This document shows positions 28,405-37,203 of a DNA stretch of 64,000 bases, piece after piece. The translations under genes were made by a program, and so were the position numbers. The notes below the pieces were generated by a model. That model was given only the letters and a program-made list of their open reading frames with translations. It was not told where the DNA came from and ran no database searches. The stretch's first letter is position 1. Every line of letters starts with the position of its first letter. The DNA is from Lamprobacter modestohalophilus. Its GTDB lineage: Bacteria > Pseudomonadota > Gammaproteobacteria > Chromatiales > Chromatiaceae. Location of the stretch: positions 1 to 64,000 of the forward strand of contig NZ_NRRY01000012.1 in assembly GCF_016583905.1 (NCBI RefSeq), given 5' to 3'.

Positions 28405-29499
28405 ATGACGACGTTGTTCGATCCCATCCAGGTTGGCGCGCTCGAGCTGCCCAACCGCATCATCATGGCGCCGCTGACCCGCAACCGCGCGGTCGCCGGT
28501 CTCAAGCCCGGCAGCTTACAGGTCGAGTACTATCAGCAGCGCGCGAGCGCGGGCCTGATCATCACCGAGGCGACCCAGATCAGTCCAATGGGGCAAGGCT
28601 ATCTCGACACCCCAGGGATCTATAACGGCGATCAGATCGCGGCCTGGAAACAGGTCACCGATGCCGTGCATGCAGCCGGTGGGCGCATCTTCGTGCAGCT
28701 CTGGCACGTGGGCCGGATCTCGCACAGCTCGCTGTTACCCGACGGTGCTGCGCCGGTCTCTTCAACCAACCGCCGCCCCAATGCGCAGACCTTTGCGGCA
28801 GAAGGCTTCGTCGATGTTTCGCCGCCACGGGCGCTGCGCGATGAGGAGATCCCTGGGCTGATCGAAGATTACCGCCATGCAACGCGCTGCGCGCTTGAGG
28901 CGGGTTTCGATGGGGTCGAAGTGCACGCGGCGAATAACTATCTGCTCGAGCAATTCCTGCGCGACACTGTCAACGATCGGACTGGCCCTTATGGTGGCAA
29001 TATCGCCAATCGCGCACGCTTGGTGGTCGAGATCATGCAAGCCATCGCCGCCGAGATGGGCGCGAACCGTGTCGGCATCCGCATCAGTCCGATGACGACA
29101 TTCAACGATACCGCGCGCGATACTGATCCACAGGCGTTGTTCGAGCATCTGGTGACTCAGCTCGACCCGCTCGGGCTCGCCTATGTGCATGTGATCCAAG
29201 GTGAAACCGGCGGACCGCGCTACCCAGAGGATGCCCAACGGCCCTTCGATTATGCCGCCCTGAAGGCCTGCTACAGCGGCTGTTGGATGCTCAACAACGG
29301 CTATGGCCCAGAGGATGCTTCCCAGGCAATCGCCGCTGATGAGGCCGATGTGATCGCATTCGGCCGGCCGTTCATCAGCAACCCGGACCTGGTGCGCCGG
29401 CTGCGCGAGGGCGCACCGCTCACACCGCCGAATCCCGAGACCTTCTATGGCGGTGGTGCCGAGGGCTACACGGACTATCCGACCTTGGAGGCGAGCTAA
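28405..29499 (+). CDS. Alkene reductase, Old Yellow Enzyme family
   Basis: FMN-dependent ene-reductase of the NemA/OYE type reducing activated C=C bonds such as N-ethylmaleimide or enones. From ATG 28405 (AAGGAG site 6 bases upstream) the 364 residues start FDPIQVGALELPNRIIMAPLTR. They contain QLWHVGRISH, the HAANNYLLEQFLRDTVNDR substrate-binding block with the H-x-x-N pair near residue 180, and the FMN-binding FGRPFISNPDLVRR near the end. It follows the RND gene closely and may be co-transcribed. Confidence 0.92.
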   Translation: MTTLFDPIQVGALELPNRIIMAPLTRNRAVAGLKPGSLQVEYYQQRASAGLIITEATQISPMGQGYLDTPGIYNGDQIAAWKQVTDAVHAAGGRIFVQLWHVGRISHSSLLPDGAAPVSSTNRRPNAQTFAAEGFVDVSPPRALRDEEIPGLIEDYRHATRCALEAGFDGVEVHAANNYLLEQFLRDTVNDRTGPYGGNIANRARLVVEIMQAIAAEMGANRVGIRISPMTTFNDTARDTDPQALFEHLVTQLDPLGLAYVHVIQGETGGPRYPEDAQRPFDYAALKACYSGCWMLNNGYGPEDASQAIAADEADVIAFGRPFISNPDLVRRLREGAPLTPPNPETFYGGGAEGYTDYPTLEAS

Positions 29500-29608
29500 G
29501 GCGAGACGGCTCTTGTAAACGCCTTCGCTGCCATGAAAATGCCCTGGTGCCGGGTGCGAGATCTCAGCTCGCCAGGCGACGGCGCGCCCCGCCGAGGCGC
29601 AAGTGCTG

Positions 29609-29917
29609 TCAGGCCGCAATCGCCTGTGGCTCGTGCGTCAGACAGGCCTTCGGGCAGACGCGCGAGCAAGCCTCGCAGCCAATGCAGTCGAGGGTGTTCT
29701 TGAGGTTCATGACCATCCCGGGCGCCTCGTCGAAGTCGTCATCAAAATCGTCGTCATCGCCGAGGTCAAGCTCATCGCGATCGACGAGTTCGAAGACGTC
29801 GCGCGGGCAGACCTTGAAGCAACGGCCACAGCCGATGCAGTTGTTCTGATTCAGGTCGACGATGAAGGCCGGGGTCCACTGGACGCCGCCGCGGGTGAGT
29901 CCGGTGATGGTGCTCAT
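29609..29917 (-). CDS. fdxB: nif-associated ferredoxin III (2[4Fe-4S])
   Basis: Bacterial-type ferredoxin with two cysteine clusters, CIGCGRCFKVCP and CIGCEACSRVCP, each followed by proline and able to bind a [4Fe-4S] centre. From the start at 29917 it has 102 residues. The clusters are separated by a highly acidic loop (DDDDFDDDFDE), as in nif-specific ferredoxin III. It is the last gene of the leftward nifEN-X group and probably an electron carrier for cofactor assembly or nitrogenase. Confidence 0.87.
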   Translation of the reverse strand: MSTITGLTRGGVQWTPAFIVDLNQNNCIGCGRCFKVCPRDVFELVDRDELDLGDDDDFDDDFDEAPGMVMNLKNTLDCIGCEACSRVCPKACLTHEPQAIAA

Positions 29918-29979
29918 TGGCTTGCTCCGCAAGGTGGTTGATGGAATGGCCGTGTCGTTATGGGCTCAGGGCCATAGGT

Positions 29980-30023
29980 GCTTAGGGCGTGACTGCTTGG
30001 GGCGTGACTGCTTAGGGCGTGAC
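29980..30023. repeat. 15-bp tandem repeat
   Basis: Three direct copies of GCTTAGGGCGTGACT (middle copy with one substitution, last copy 14 bases) in the gap between ferredoxin III and the CCE_0567-like gene. There are no spacers, so this is not a CRISPR. Confidence 0.6.
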
Positions 30024-30111
30024 GGGTACGACCAGCGGCGCGGGCCATTGGCCCATGCGGCGGGCGCTGTGCCAAGACTTGCACTGATGCCTGCTGTGCC
30101 GGGTGTAGCAG

Positions 30112-30327
30112 TCAGGCATCGGCGGTTTGCGCCTGCTCGAGCCGAGCCTTAGCCTCAGCCCAAGCCTGGCAGGCATCGTAGGTGGCTTGTGCCACGGCCG
30201 GGATCTCGTCGAAGGCCGCTGGCAGGCGGTCCTCGACCAAGTCGTGCAACTCGCTCGCGCGTTCGCTGGCGATGCGCTTGGCCTTCTTCATGGCCTTTTC
30301 GAGGGCCTTGATCTCGTCTTCGCTCAT
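30112..30327 (-). CDS. CCE_0567-family nif-region helical protein
   Basis: A 71-residue, entirely helical, charged protein starting MSEDEIKALEKAMKKAKRIA. It matches the small Rop-like/CCE_0567 family found directly after nifX and the DUF269 gene in nitrogen-fixing bacteria. Members form four-helix bundles and may bind metal; function is unknown. Position and size agree with that family. Confidence 0.75.
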   Translation of the reverse strand: MSEDEIKALEKAMKKAKRIASERASELHDLVEDRLPAAFDEIPAVAQATYDACQAWAEAKARLEQAQTADA

Positions 30328-30428
30328 CCGTTCCTCCGTTCCTCCGCGCGACACCCCCGCCGTGCCGGGGTGTCTGAGGTGGTTGATTGGCTTGCCCGGT
30401 TGCTTGGCTGTTGGCTAAAAGGGCTGTC

Positions 30429-30923
30429 TCAAAGGCCAGCGACCCGGCTGTGCTCGCCGATCAACTCGAGCGCGACCGAGAGCAACTTGTCGCCTTCGTC
30501 CTTCATCTTCGAGAGGGAGGGAAAGCCGAAGCGATGCACGTCGCGCAAAGAGCGATCCAGTACCACGAGCCTGCCAACGGTGATCAGCACCCGTCCAAAG
30601 CCTTCGTGGGTCAGATGCAATAAGGGCACTGCGCGCAATCGGCACTCCTTCTCGATCAGGACCGCAATGGCGTTGTAGAAGGCCTGAATGCGGGCGACGA
30701 CAATCTCATCCGGGTCACCAATGATCGGGATTTCGCGCTTCTTTTCCTTCGTCAGCACGTAGGGCTCGAGCACCTCGGTGGCTGAGAGATCATCGTAGGT
30801 GCCGTAGGGGTCGATGGCGCGCACTTGACGCACCATCTCGATGGCGAATTCTGTGCCCAGCACCGGATCATTTGGATCGATGGCCGTTGCTGCGGTTGGG
30901 GCCTCGGGCGTCTCGATGGTCAT
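30429..30923 (-). CDS. NifX-associated nitrogen fixation protein (DUF269)
   Basis: A 164-residue DUF269 protein. Recognisable stretches include TEFAIEMVRQVRAIDPYGTYD, VLTKEKKREIPIIGDPDE and GRVLITVGRLVVLDRSLRDVHRFGF. It is found almost only in diazotrophs, directly after nifX, as here. It is probably an accessory of FeMo-cofactor synthesis or nitrogenase maturation; its biochemistry is not defined. Confidence 0.9.
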   Translation of the reverse strand: MTIETPEAPTAATAIDPNDPVLGTEFAIEMVRQVRAIDPYGTYDDLSATEVLEPYVLTKEKKREIPIIGDPDEIVVARIQAFYNAIAVLIEKECRLRAVPLLHLTHEGFGRVLITVGRLVVLDRSLRDVHRFGFPSLSKMKDEGDKLLSVALELIGEHSRVAGL

Positions 30924-31016
30924 AGATTTCTCCTATGTCGTTGTGTCTTATTGCTATTAAATTGACTTCTGGAGTCGATCAGCCACTTGTTCTTTGGCCT
31001 TTCAGACTCTCGCGAA

Positions 31017-31493
31017 TCATTCTTCCCAGGCCTCGGTCGCCATGGCATCGAAACGGCTTTCGCTGCGTGGACTCTGCTGCTCGATGGCGCGCTTGAGCCA
31101 GGCGCTCGGGCCATCGCGCAGCTCGCGCTTGAGGGCGTGGAGTTGGCTGCTGACCAAGCTCTCTGGGGCGACCTTGATCGGCTGGATGCCTTGCGCGCGC
31201 AGCTTGGCGATGGCCGAGGCACCGATCGCCTGGCAATAGACCGCGATGCAGCCAGCAAGAGCCTCGATCTTGGCGCCGAGCTTGTCCTCGTTGCCGTCCA
31301 TGTCGAGGCGACCGAACTGGGCGACCTCGAGCAACTCGTAGCCGCTGGCTGACACGCGGTAGATCGCGAAGCCCTCGGCGGCGCCGAAATGCTGATTGAC
31401 GCGTTTGCGGTCGGTGGTGGCGAAGGCGACCTTGATGGCGTTCGCGTCGGTGTCGTCGTTGCCGACGAGCTTGAGCTGGCGTTTCATGGTCAT
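31017..31493 (-). CDS. nifX: FeMo-cofactor carrier protein NifX
   Basis: Member of the NifX/NafY family that binds NifB-co and the VK-cluster between NifB, NifEN and apo-nitrogenase. About 158 residues: IKVAFATTDRKRVNQHFGAAEGFAIY carries the conserved N-x-H-F-G metal-cluster motif, followed by the CIAVYCQAIGASAIAKLR region with a conserved cysteine. The start may be 31493 or 31487. It lies between nifN and the DUF269 gene, matching the usual order. Confidence 0.92.
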   Translation of the reverse strand: MTMKRQLKLVGNDDTDANAIKVAFATTDRKRVNQHFGAAEGFAIYRVSASGYELLEVAQFGRLDMDGNEDKLGAKIEALAGCIAVYCQAIGASAIAKLRAQGIQPIKVAPESLVSSQLHALKRELRDGPSAWLKRAIEQQSPRSESRFDAMATEAWEE

Positions 31494-31610
31494 GGTGTTG
31501 GCTTGCGTTCGGGTCCAGTGAGGAACGGCCAGGCCAAGCAATGCGGACGTCGCACAGGCTGTGGCGCTGTCGGCGGCTGCTTGCTGAATGTGCCGGCGTG
31601 GGACACTGTC

Positions 31611-33083
31611 TCAGGCCACTGCCGCGCCGATTGCAGGATCAATCGACGGGTCAAACGATCCGCCCTGGCGCTCAGCCGATGGCCACTGCTTTAGCCGTGA
31701 GCGATAGGGCGCGATCTCGCCCTTATGCAGGCCGAGCATGATGTTGGCGAGATCGAACAGGGTTTGGCGGCTGCCCTGATAGCCGATCCATTGCCGCTGC
31801 CAGCCGCCGACATGGTCGAATTGCGGGAAGCCTGCGCGCAGCAGCGGGATGCCGAGGCGCTCTGCGGTGTGGGTGCCATGACTATTGGTGATCAACACCT
31901 CGGCGCCGTTGGCGCGGGCGAGCTGCTCGAGGTCTTCCAGATCGCCGATCTTGACCTGTGCGGCGGCGACCTCGGCGAGGCTCGGGGCGTTGGTTGGCGC
32001 CACCGCGGCGACGGTCTCGGCACCCATGCTCGCGAGCAGCTGCGAGAAGGCGACCAGCAGGTCAGCATCGGCGGCAATCGCGAACCGGCCTTGGCCGATC
32101 GAGAAATGGGCATCGAGCATCGCGTCTTGCAGCTGGGAGCGCTGGCGCTCGATGCGCTCCGGGACTGGCTCCGCACTGATCTCGGCGAGGGTGCTGATGA
32201 AGCGATCCATCGCCTCCAGCCCCATCAGGTGCGGGAAGCGATGATCCGGAACCCCGGTGCGCTTGGCGAGCAGATCGGCGGCGCCGGTCATTGAGCCGCC
32301 GATCACTAGCGTCGCTGCCGCGTCGCCAAGGGTGGCCAGCTCATCAATCGGGGTGCCGCCGATGGTCAGCGCGCTGTAGTCGTTGTCGACCAGATGACCA
32401 TCGAGCGAGTCGGCCAGATCAGGCAGCAACACTGGGCGCAGCCGAAAACGCTCGAGCAGATCCTTCAGATGCTCGAGATCGCCGGTGGTCAGCGCCGAGC
32501 CGGCGAGCACATTGACCTGCCGCGGCCGACGCCCGGGACGCGTGCCAGCGGCGGTGGCCTTGGGCACCAGGGCGTTAATGATCGCTTTGACGGCGCTATT
32601 GAATCCGGTCTCGAGACAACCGCTGTAGTCCGGCGAGGCGACCGGAACCACCGCCACCTCGGCGTACTCCGGATGCCGACTGCGGAACATCTGAATGGCA
32701 CGCGGCACATCAGCGCCCTGGGTCTCGACCAGCCCGGTGGTCGGGATGCCGATCAACGCTGGCTGGTGCTTGGCGCAGATCGTCGCCAGTCCTTCGACGA
32801 TGCTCTCGTCGCCACCCATGATGGTGCTGACCTGATCCATGGCCGTGGTCTGGATTGGCATCGGCTCGCGGAAGTGCTGGATGAAGAAGATCTTGCCGAA
32901 TGCGGTGCAGCCCTGGGAGCCGTGCAGCATTGGGATCGATCGACGCATGCCGAGGAAGGCGAGGGTGGCGCCGAGGGTCGCGCTGGCCTTGAGCGGCCCG
33001 ACCGAGAGGGCTTTGTTGCGCTTGATGATCGATGGGGTCAGCTTGGCCACTGTGGCCGGCGCGCTTGGTTGGGAATCAGCCAT
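31611..33083 (-). CDS. nifN: Nitrogenase iron-molybdenum cofactor biosynthesis protein NifN
   Basis: Beta-type subunit of the NifEN scaffold on which the precursor is matured to FeMo-co. The 490-residue frame from 33083 shows [23 protein letters not shown], the [22 protein letters not shown] cluster-binding region, [14 protein letters not shown], and [15 protein letters not shown]. Upstream in-frame codons are ignored because they overlap the nifE tail. The first 8 bases overlap the end of nifE, implying translational coupling. Confidence 0.95.
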   Translation of the reverse strand: MADSQPSAPATVAKLTPSIIKRNKALSVGPLKASATLGATLAFLGMRRSIPMLHGSQGCTAFGKIFFIQHFREPMPIQTTAMDQVSTIMGGDESIVEGLATICAKHQPALIGIPTTGLVETQGADVPRAIQMFRSRHPEYAEVAVVPVASPDYSGCLETGFNSAVKAIINALVPKATAAGTRPGRRPRQVNVLAGSALTTGDLEHLKDLLERFRLRPVLLPDLADSLDGHLVDNDYSALTIGGTPIDELATLGDAAATLVIGGSMTGAADLLAKRTGVPDHRFPHLMGLEAMDRFISTLAEISAEPVPERIERQRSQLQDAMLDAHFSIGQGRFAIAADADLLVAFSQLLASMGAETVAAVAPTNAPSLAEVAAAQVKIGDLEDLEQLARANGAEVLITNSHGTHTAERLGIPLLRAGFPQFDHVGGWQRQWIGYQGSRQTLFDLANIMLGLHKGEIAPYRSRLKQWPSAERQGGSFDPSIDPAIGAAVA

Positions 33084-34647
33084 GGGCCGCCTCCGTTTCT
33101 GCCTGAGATGCTGCGATGCTGCTTGTGAGGGACGATGCCGCAGCGACATTCGTGTTGGCTCCGGTTTTAGCACCGGCTCCAGTATCGGCTCCGGCGCCAC
33201 TTACGGCGTTAGCTCCAGTCTCTCTCGCGCGCGATTGCGCAGCCGGCGCATCGGCCGCGGCTCCCTGGCCGGCGCTGCGCCAAGGTGGCGCGCTGCGCAC
33301 CGCGGCCCAGATTGGGCTCTCGATGGTCAGACACATCTGCCGCGCCAGCTCAAGCATGCCGTCGTAACCGGCGTAGCCGAATTCTCGCTCCTGATTGATA
33401 TCCAAAAACGGGATGCGCGCCTTCAGTGCGGTGTACTGATTGCGTCCGCCGGCGACCAGCAGATCGGCACCCTGTTGCCGATAGAGATCGAGCAGATTGC
33501 GGGGATTGCCGTCCTCGATCATCACCGCCTCATCGCCCATCAGCTCGCGGATGCGCGCCTTGTCGTCCTCGGTCGACTTGCGGGTGCCGGTGGCGACCAC
33601 GCTCATGCCGAGATCCTGTAGTGCTGAGACGACAGACCAAGACTTGACGCCGCCGGTGTAGAGCAGCACCCGCTTGCCGCGCAGCCGCTCGCGCCAGGGC
33701 TCGAGCTCGGCATCGATGCGCGCCTCCTCGCGGGCGATCAGCGCCTCGGTGCGAGCGCTGAGGTCTGGATCAGCAATCAGGCGGGCAAAGTCACGCAGCG
33801 CCTGCGAGACGTCTGCGACCCCATAGAAGCTGCCCTCGAACCAAGGCGTACCGAAGGCCTGCTCGAGCTTGCGGGCGACGTTGATCATCGCCTTGGAGCA
33901 GACCATCATGTTGACCTCCGCGCGGTGCATGGTCTGCACCTCGTGGAAGCGCGCATCGCCGGAGAGGGTGCAGAGCACGCGGATGCCGAGCTCATCGAAC
34001 AGCGGCATCACGCGCCACATCTCACCGGCGATGTTGTACTCGCCGACCAGCGCGACATCGTGCACCTTGAAGCCGGGACGCTCGATGCCGGCAGGGATCG
34101 GGTCGGGCTCGCGGCCACCACAGACCTGCTTGACCATGGTCTCGCCGGCGATGCGGTTGCCGAGGTTCTTGGTGCCGTAGAAGCCAGCCGCATCGACCGA
34201 GACCACTGGCTTGCCGAAACGCTCGGCCGCGGCCTTGCAGACCGCATCGACGTCGTCGCCGATCAACGCCGGCACGCAGGTGTTGTAGACGAAGACCGCC
34301 GCCGGGTCGTAGCTCTCGATCGCCTGCTTGATCGAATGGAAGAGCCGCTTCTCGCCGCGACCCATGATCACATCCTGCTCGGTCAGGTCGGTGGTCATGC
34401 CGAGCTTGTACAGGGTTGGGCCGGTGGAGCGGCTGCCGCGATTGTCCCAAGCGCTGCCGGCGCAGGCGATGGAGCCGTGCACGATGTGCGCGACATCGCC
34501 GATCGGCAGCAGCGCGATCTGGGCGCCATCGAAGGCGCAGCCCCCGGCCGTGGCGCCGGGCTTGGGCTTGGCGCAACCGGACTTGGCCTTAGTGTTGTGC
34601 TCACAGGCGGGCTCGTCCAAGAGCGCGGCGATATCTTTTTGCTTCAT
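33076..34647 (-). CDS. nifE: Nitrogenase iron-molybdenum cofactor biosynthesis protein NifE
   Basis: Alpha-type subunit of the NifEN scaffold. It contains [51 protein letters not shown] and [18 protein letters not shown]. At 523 residues it is longer than usual (about 450-475) because of an alanine/glycine/threonine-rich tail of about 65 residues after [11 protein letters not shown]. It begins the operon nifE-nifN-nifX-DUF269-CCE_0567-ferredoxin and is preceded by a sigma-54 promoter and a NifA site. Confidence 0.95.
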   Translation of the reverse strand: MKQKDIAALLDEPACEHNTKAKSGCAKPKPGATAGGCAFDGAQIALLPIGDVAHIVHGSIACAGSAWDNRGSRSTGPTLYKLGMTTDLTEQDVIMGRGEKRLFHSIKQAIESYDPAAVFVYNTCVPALIGDDVDAVCKAAAERFGKPVVSVDAAGFYGTKNLGNRIAGETMVKQVCGGREPDPIPAGIERPGFKVHDVALVGEYNIAGEMWRVMPLFDELGIRVLCTLSGDARFHEVQTMHRAEVNMMVCSKAMINVARKLEQAFGTPWFEGSFYGVADVSQALRDFARLIADPDLSARTEALIAREEARIDAELEPWRERLRGKRVLLYTGGVKSWSVVSALQDLGMSVVATGTRKSTEDDKARIRELMGDEAVMIEDGNPRNLLDLYRQQGADLLVAGGRNQYTALKARIPFLDINQEREFGYAGYDGMLELARQMCLTIESPIWAAVRSAPPWRSAGQGAAADAPAAQSRARETGANAVSGAGADTGAGAKTGANTNVAAASSLTSSIAASQAETEAAHG

Positions 34648-34749
34648 GCCTAAAGGTCTCGGTGGCTGAGCGTTTGCGAGGGTGTGCTGACGGATGCATG
34701 CTGATGGGCATGTCGATGGATGCCCTCAACAGGCTGATGGATGCCGTAT

Positions 34750-34767
34750 AGCAGAGACCGTGCCACC
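34750..34767 (-). promoter_or_regulatory. Sigma-54 promoter of nifE operon
   Basis: The minus-strand sequence GTGGCACG-GTCT-CTGCT fits the -24/-12 consensus with exact GG-N10-GC spacing. It predicts a start near 34740 and a leader of about 90 bases before nifE. Confidence 0.8.
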
Positions 34768-34856
34768 GAGCGTCAAGACAGGCGTCTGAGCCCCTGTTTG
34801 TCGATGGATCAGCAACTTAGCGAATCGGTTGCCGAGCATCGTCACGCTGCCGCGAT

Positions 34857-34872
34857 TGTCGTAAAGCGAACA
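34857..34872. promoter_or_regulatory. NifA upstream activator site
   Basis: TGT-CGTAAAGCGA-ACA exactly matches the NifA consensus TGT-N10-ACA. It lies about 125 bp upstream of the predicted nifE start, a normal enhancer distance. Confidence 0.75.
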
Positions 34873-34952
34873 AGGCGATTGCGTTGCAGCCTTTGCAACA
34901 GCTTCCAGAACGGGAGTTTGGAGCCGGAAGCAGGGTTTCGGGTGCCAGGCCC

Positions 34953-35007
34953 TAACGATCATGGCGCGGCGGCGCCTCGGACAATGAATCGCTTGAGATT
35001 CACGTTA
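34953..35007 (+). repeat. 55-bp dispersed repeat, copy A
   Basis: Bounded by TAACG and CGTTA, this 55-base element is 49/55 identical to the copy at 40335-40389. It contains two potential hairpins: GGCGC/GCGCC and a TGAATC/GATTCA pair. The outer boxes and length recall attC-like or REP-like elements. It sits in the nifE/SIR2 intergenic region. Confidence 0.65.
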
Positions 35008-35171
35008 AAAAGATGGACTCAACAGGGCGGAGTGAATTGTCCGGCGGGCGACTCAGAGCGCGAAGTAAACTGAGTACGCGATGCCGCAAGCAGTATCAGG
35101 CGCGCGTCGGGCCCACCCCTGTGCGATCGGGCTTGAGCAAGCCGTGCACCATGAGGTCGCCTTCGCAAGCG

Positions 35172-35207
35172 GTGCCCGCAGTGCCCGCAGTGCCCGCGGT
35201 GCCTGCT
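35172..35207. repeat. 9-bp tandem repeat
   Basis: Four head-to-tail copies of GTGCCCGCA (the last two diverged) about 50 bp upstream of the sigma-54 promoter of the SIR2-like gene. No function is apparent. Confidence 0.5.
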
Positions 35208-35257
35208 GTACGCTGGTTGGCGCTTACGCTCGGTGTCGAGCTTTGTAGTCTGGTTCA

Positions 35258-35275
35258 TTGGCATTGGCTTTGCTT
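35258..35275 (+). promoter_or_regulatory. Sigma-54 promoter of the SIR2-like/cowN pair
   Basis: TTGGCATT-GGCT-TTGCT has exact GG-N10-GC spacing and a perfect -12 element. It predicts a start near 35285, 30 bp before the SIR2-like start codon. No perfect TGT-N10-ACA was found nearby; TGT-N10-ACT occurs at 35038-35053. Confidence 0.75.
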
Positions 35276-35313
35276 GCCAACTAGGGATTGCTCACTATCC
35301 TCCAAGGAAACTC

Positions 35314-36207
35314 ATGTCCATCGAACTTTCCGATCTTGCCAGCGCCATGCGCCGCGGCGATCTCATCCCTTATCTCGGTCCCGGTGTGTTAGCGCCGGTG
35401 GTCGAGCGCGAGACAGGGGCGCCGATGCCGGCCGACAGCGACAGCCTGATCCTGGCGATGAACAAAGGCCGGCCGATGTCGAAACGACTGATGTGGGAGT
35501 TCCCGCGCGCGGCCATGGATGTCGAGCTAAAGCGCGGGCGGAGCGCGGTCAACCGGTTCCTGGATCACACCTATGGCCAGCGTCAGTGGACGCGCGCCCC
35601 GCTGCACGACTGGCTTGCCGAGCTGGCGCCGCACTACGTCATCGACATCAACCGCGATACCCAGCTACAGGAGTCCTATGCGGATCGGCCGCATACGCTG
35701 ATCCGCGGGATCTCACGGATTGCTGGCACCGACTACCGGTTTCGCATCCATGCCTACGATGGCAGTCGCTATCAGGAGATCGAGCAGGACCAAGTCGACC
35801 TGGCGCTGCCGATCCTATTCAAGCCGCTCGGCAGTCCGCGCCCGGATGCCACCTATATTGCCTCGGATGCCGATTTCGTCGACTATCTGACCGAGCTGAT
35901 GGGTGGCTTCGGGCTACCGCGCTTCCTCAAGGAATACCGAGTCGGGCGCCAATACCTGTTCCTCGGACTGCGCCTAACGCGCGACACCGAGCGCATGGTG
36001 CTCTCGGATGTGATCTATGCCGCCGGCGAGCCCGCCGGCTGGGCGCTGATTCCGGAGCCGACCGACAAGGAGCGCCGTTACTGCGAGAAGAAGGACATCC
36101 AGCTCGTCGAGGCCGACATCGACGACCTGCTTGCTGCCGATGGTTTTACTGCCAACGACAGCGCGACCGCGGATGCGGTTACGGGTGCGGCCGAGGCGGG
36201 GTGCTGA
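35314..36207 (+). CDS. SIR2-like protein of nif regions
   Basis: A 297-residue protein of the SIR2-fold family that accompanies nif genes in several diazotrophs (Azotobacter-type context). The N-terminal GDLIPYLGPGVLAPV and WLAELAPHYVIDINRDTQLQESY stretches are consistent with the NAD-binding fold, and RLTRDTERMVLSDVIYAAGEPAGWALIPEP is the conserved C-terminal block. ATG 35314 follows an AAGGAAA site. It lies directly upstream of cowN with one base between stop and next start, so the two are coupled. No function is proven; NAD handling or nitrogenase protection is inference. Confidence 0.75.
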   Translation: MSIELSDLASAMRRGDLIPYLGPGVLAPVVERETGAPMPADSDSLILAMNKGRPMSKRLMWEFPRAAMDVELKRGRSAVNRFLDHTYGQRQWTRAPLHDWLAELAPHYVIDINRDTQLQESYADRPHTLIRGISRIAGTDYRFRIHAYDGSRYQEIEQDQVDLALPILFKPLGSPRPDATYIASDADFVDYLTELMGGFGLPRFLKEYRVGRQYLFLGLRLTRDTERMVLSDVIYAAGEPAGWALIPEPTDKERRYCEKKDIQLVEADIDDLLAADGFTANDSATADAVTGAAEAGC

Positions 36208-36208
36208 G

Positions 36209-36490
36209 GTGCTCGAGCGTCCTGACCGCTATATCAGCTTCCGCGATATCGACTGCGACGGTAACGCAGAGCGCTTCGTCACCGCCTTACGCACGGCGAT
36301 GTGCGCCGGCGAGCGCGATGATCCCTTCTGGAGCTACTTCGAGGCCAAGCTCGAGGGCCGCAACGGCCCAAAGCACGATGCGCTCTATCACATCCATTGC
36401 CATCTGAACCACCTGCGCGAGCTGCTCGAGCGTTGGGATGAGGCCGAGCTGGAGACGATGCTTGAGGCGCTTGAGGTCGAGTGCTGTTAG
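36209..36490 (+). CDS. cowN: N2-fixation sustaining protein CowN
   Basis: CowN protects Mo-nitrogenase from inhibition by carbon monoxide and sustains N2-dependent growth. The GTG start at 36209 gives 93 residues beginning with LERPDRYISFRDIDCDGN. The conserved FWSYFEAKLEGRNGPKHDALYHIHCHLNHLRELLE region, here quoted only as FWSYFEAKLEGRNGP plus its H-x-H-x-H run, is intact. It is translated immediately after the SIR2-like gene under the same sigma-54 promoter. Confidence 0.92.
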   Translation: MLERPDRYISFRDIDCDGNAERFVTALRTAMCAGERDDPFWSYFEAKLEGRNGPKHDALYHIHCHLNHLRELLERWDEAELETMLEALEVECC

Positions 36491-36534
36491 AGCGAGAAGG
36501 AGCGCGCTTCTGCAATACCGGCTTCTGCAATACC

Positions 36535-36644
36535 GATTACGCCGACGGCAACCGGCGCAAGGCAGGGTGATGACGCTCAGCGGCGAGGAACTGCTGCCTC
36601 GGTTCCTGTTGTATGTGTTCCCCAAGGGCTTCATGCGTGTGTGA
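36535..36644 (+). pseudogene. IS91-family transposase remnant
   Basis: Two pieces in different frames match the C-terminal part of IS91-type rolling-circle transposases: DYADGNRRKA (from 36535) and then MTLSGEELLPRFLLYVFPKGFM (from 36570), ending at a stop at 36642-36644. The normal motif is a continuous D-G-N-R-R-K-V-M-T-L-x-x-E-E-F-x-R-R-F-L-x-H-V-L-P. This is a short, frameshifted, dead fragment. Confidence 0.6.
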
Positions 36645-36981
36645 GCGCGCACCTTGCGCCAGTGCGTCCTGATCCGGGTTAATCCGCAGCACAAACGGCC
36701 GCTGGGCAAAATCGACGTTGCCGACTTCGACAGGCCACCGCTGGTCTGCGGCTGCGCGCGCGCCGCGCTCGGAAAACCGCCTATACTGCGACGGAAGGCC
36801 CCGAAACATCATGCTCATCACACTATGCATGCTCGATTTTCGCCCCACAGACGTTCGCCCCAACGTCGATTCCCGCCATCCGCTTGCCGTCGACCCCAGC
36901 CTCGGGAATACAATCCCCTATTGTCGCCGAGGGCCGTGCCGCACTTAGGCACCGTGAAGGGATCGGATGAGCCAAAAAAAC

Positions 36982-37053
36982 ATGAGTCCTACCGTATTCC
37001 GAAACAACGGATATAGATTTTTCTTCTTTTCCCGGGAGGAAGAACGGATGCAT
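36982..37053 (+). pseudogene. Truncated DUF4160 gene
   Basis: Starts MSPTVFRNNGYRFFFFSREE and reaches the first conserved Met-His, exactly as DUF4160 proteins (putative antitoxin partners) do. Similarity then stops and an unrelated sequence follows. The remaining two thirds, including the rest of the histidine-rich region, is missing, marking a rearrangement breakpoint near 37055. Confidence 0.6.
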
Positions 37054-37203
37054 GGCGGCAGCACTTCGGCAGTTGAAGTAACCAATATTTCTGCAGGCCT
37101 TGATCACCGGTTGGTCCACCCGGCCTGGCAGCGTTGCAGACCGCCACGTAACACTTTGATTTTATGATGGTAAATATCTTATACCTGACTGTGGAGCAAG
37201 GTT

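Noticed and set aside
29980-30023. Possible CRISPR array
   Set aside because: Repeats are contiguous 15-bp units without spacers and no cas genes are present.
35013-36407. Long frame overlapping the SIR2-like and cowN genes
   Set aside because: It is in another frame over two well-supported genes and has no family similarity.
36654-37016. Open frame after the IS91 remnant
   Set aside because: Starts without a ribosome-binding site, has no recognisable domain and covers decayed sequence.
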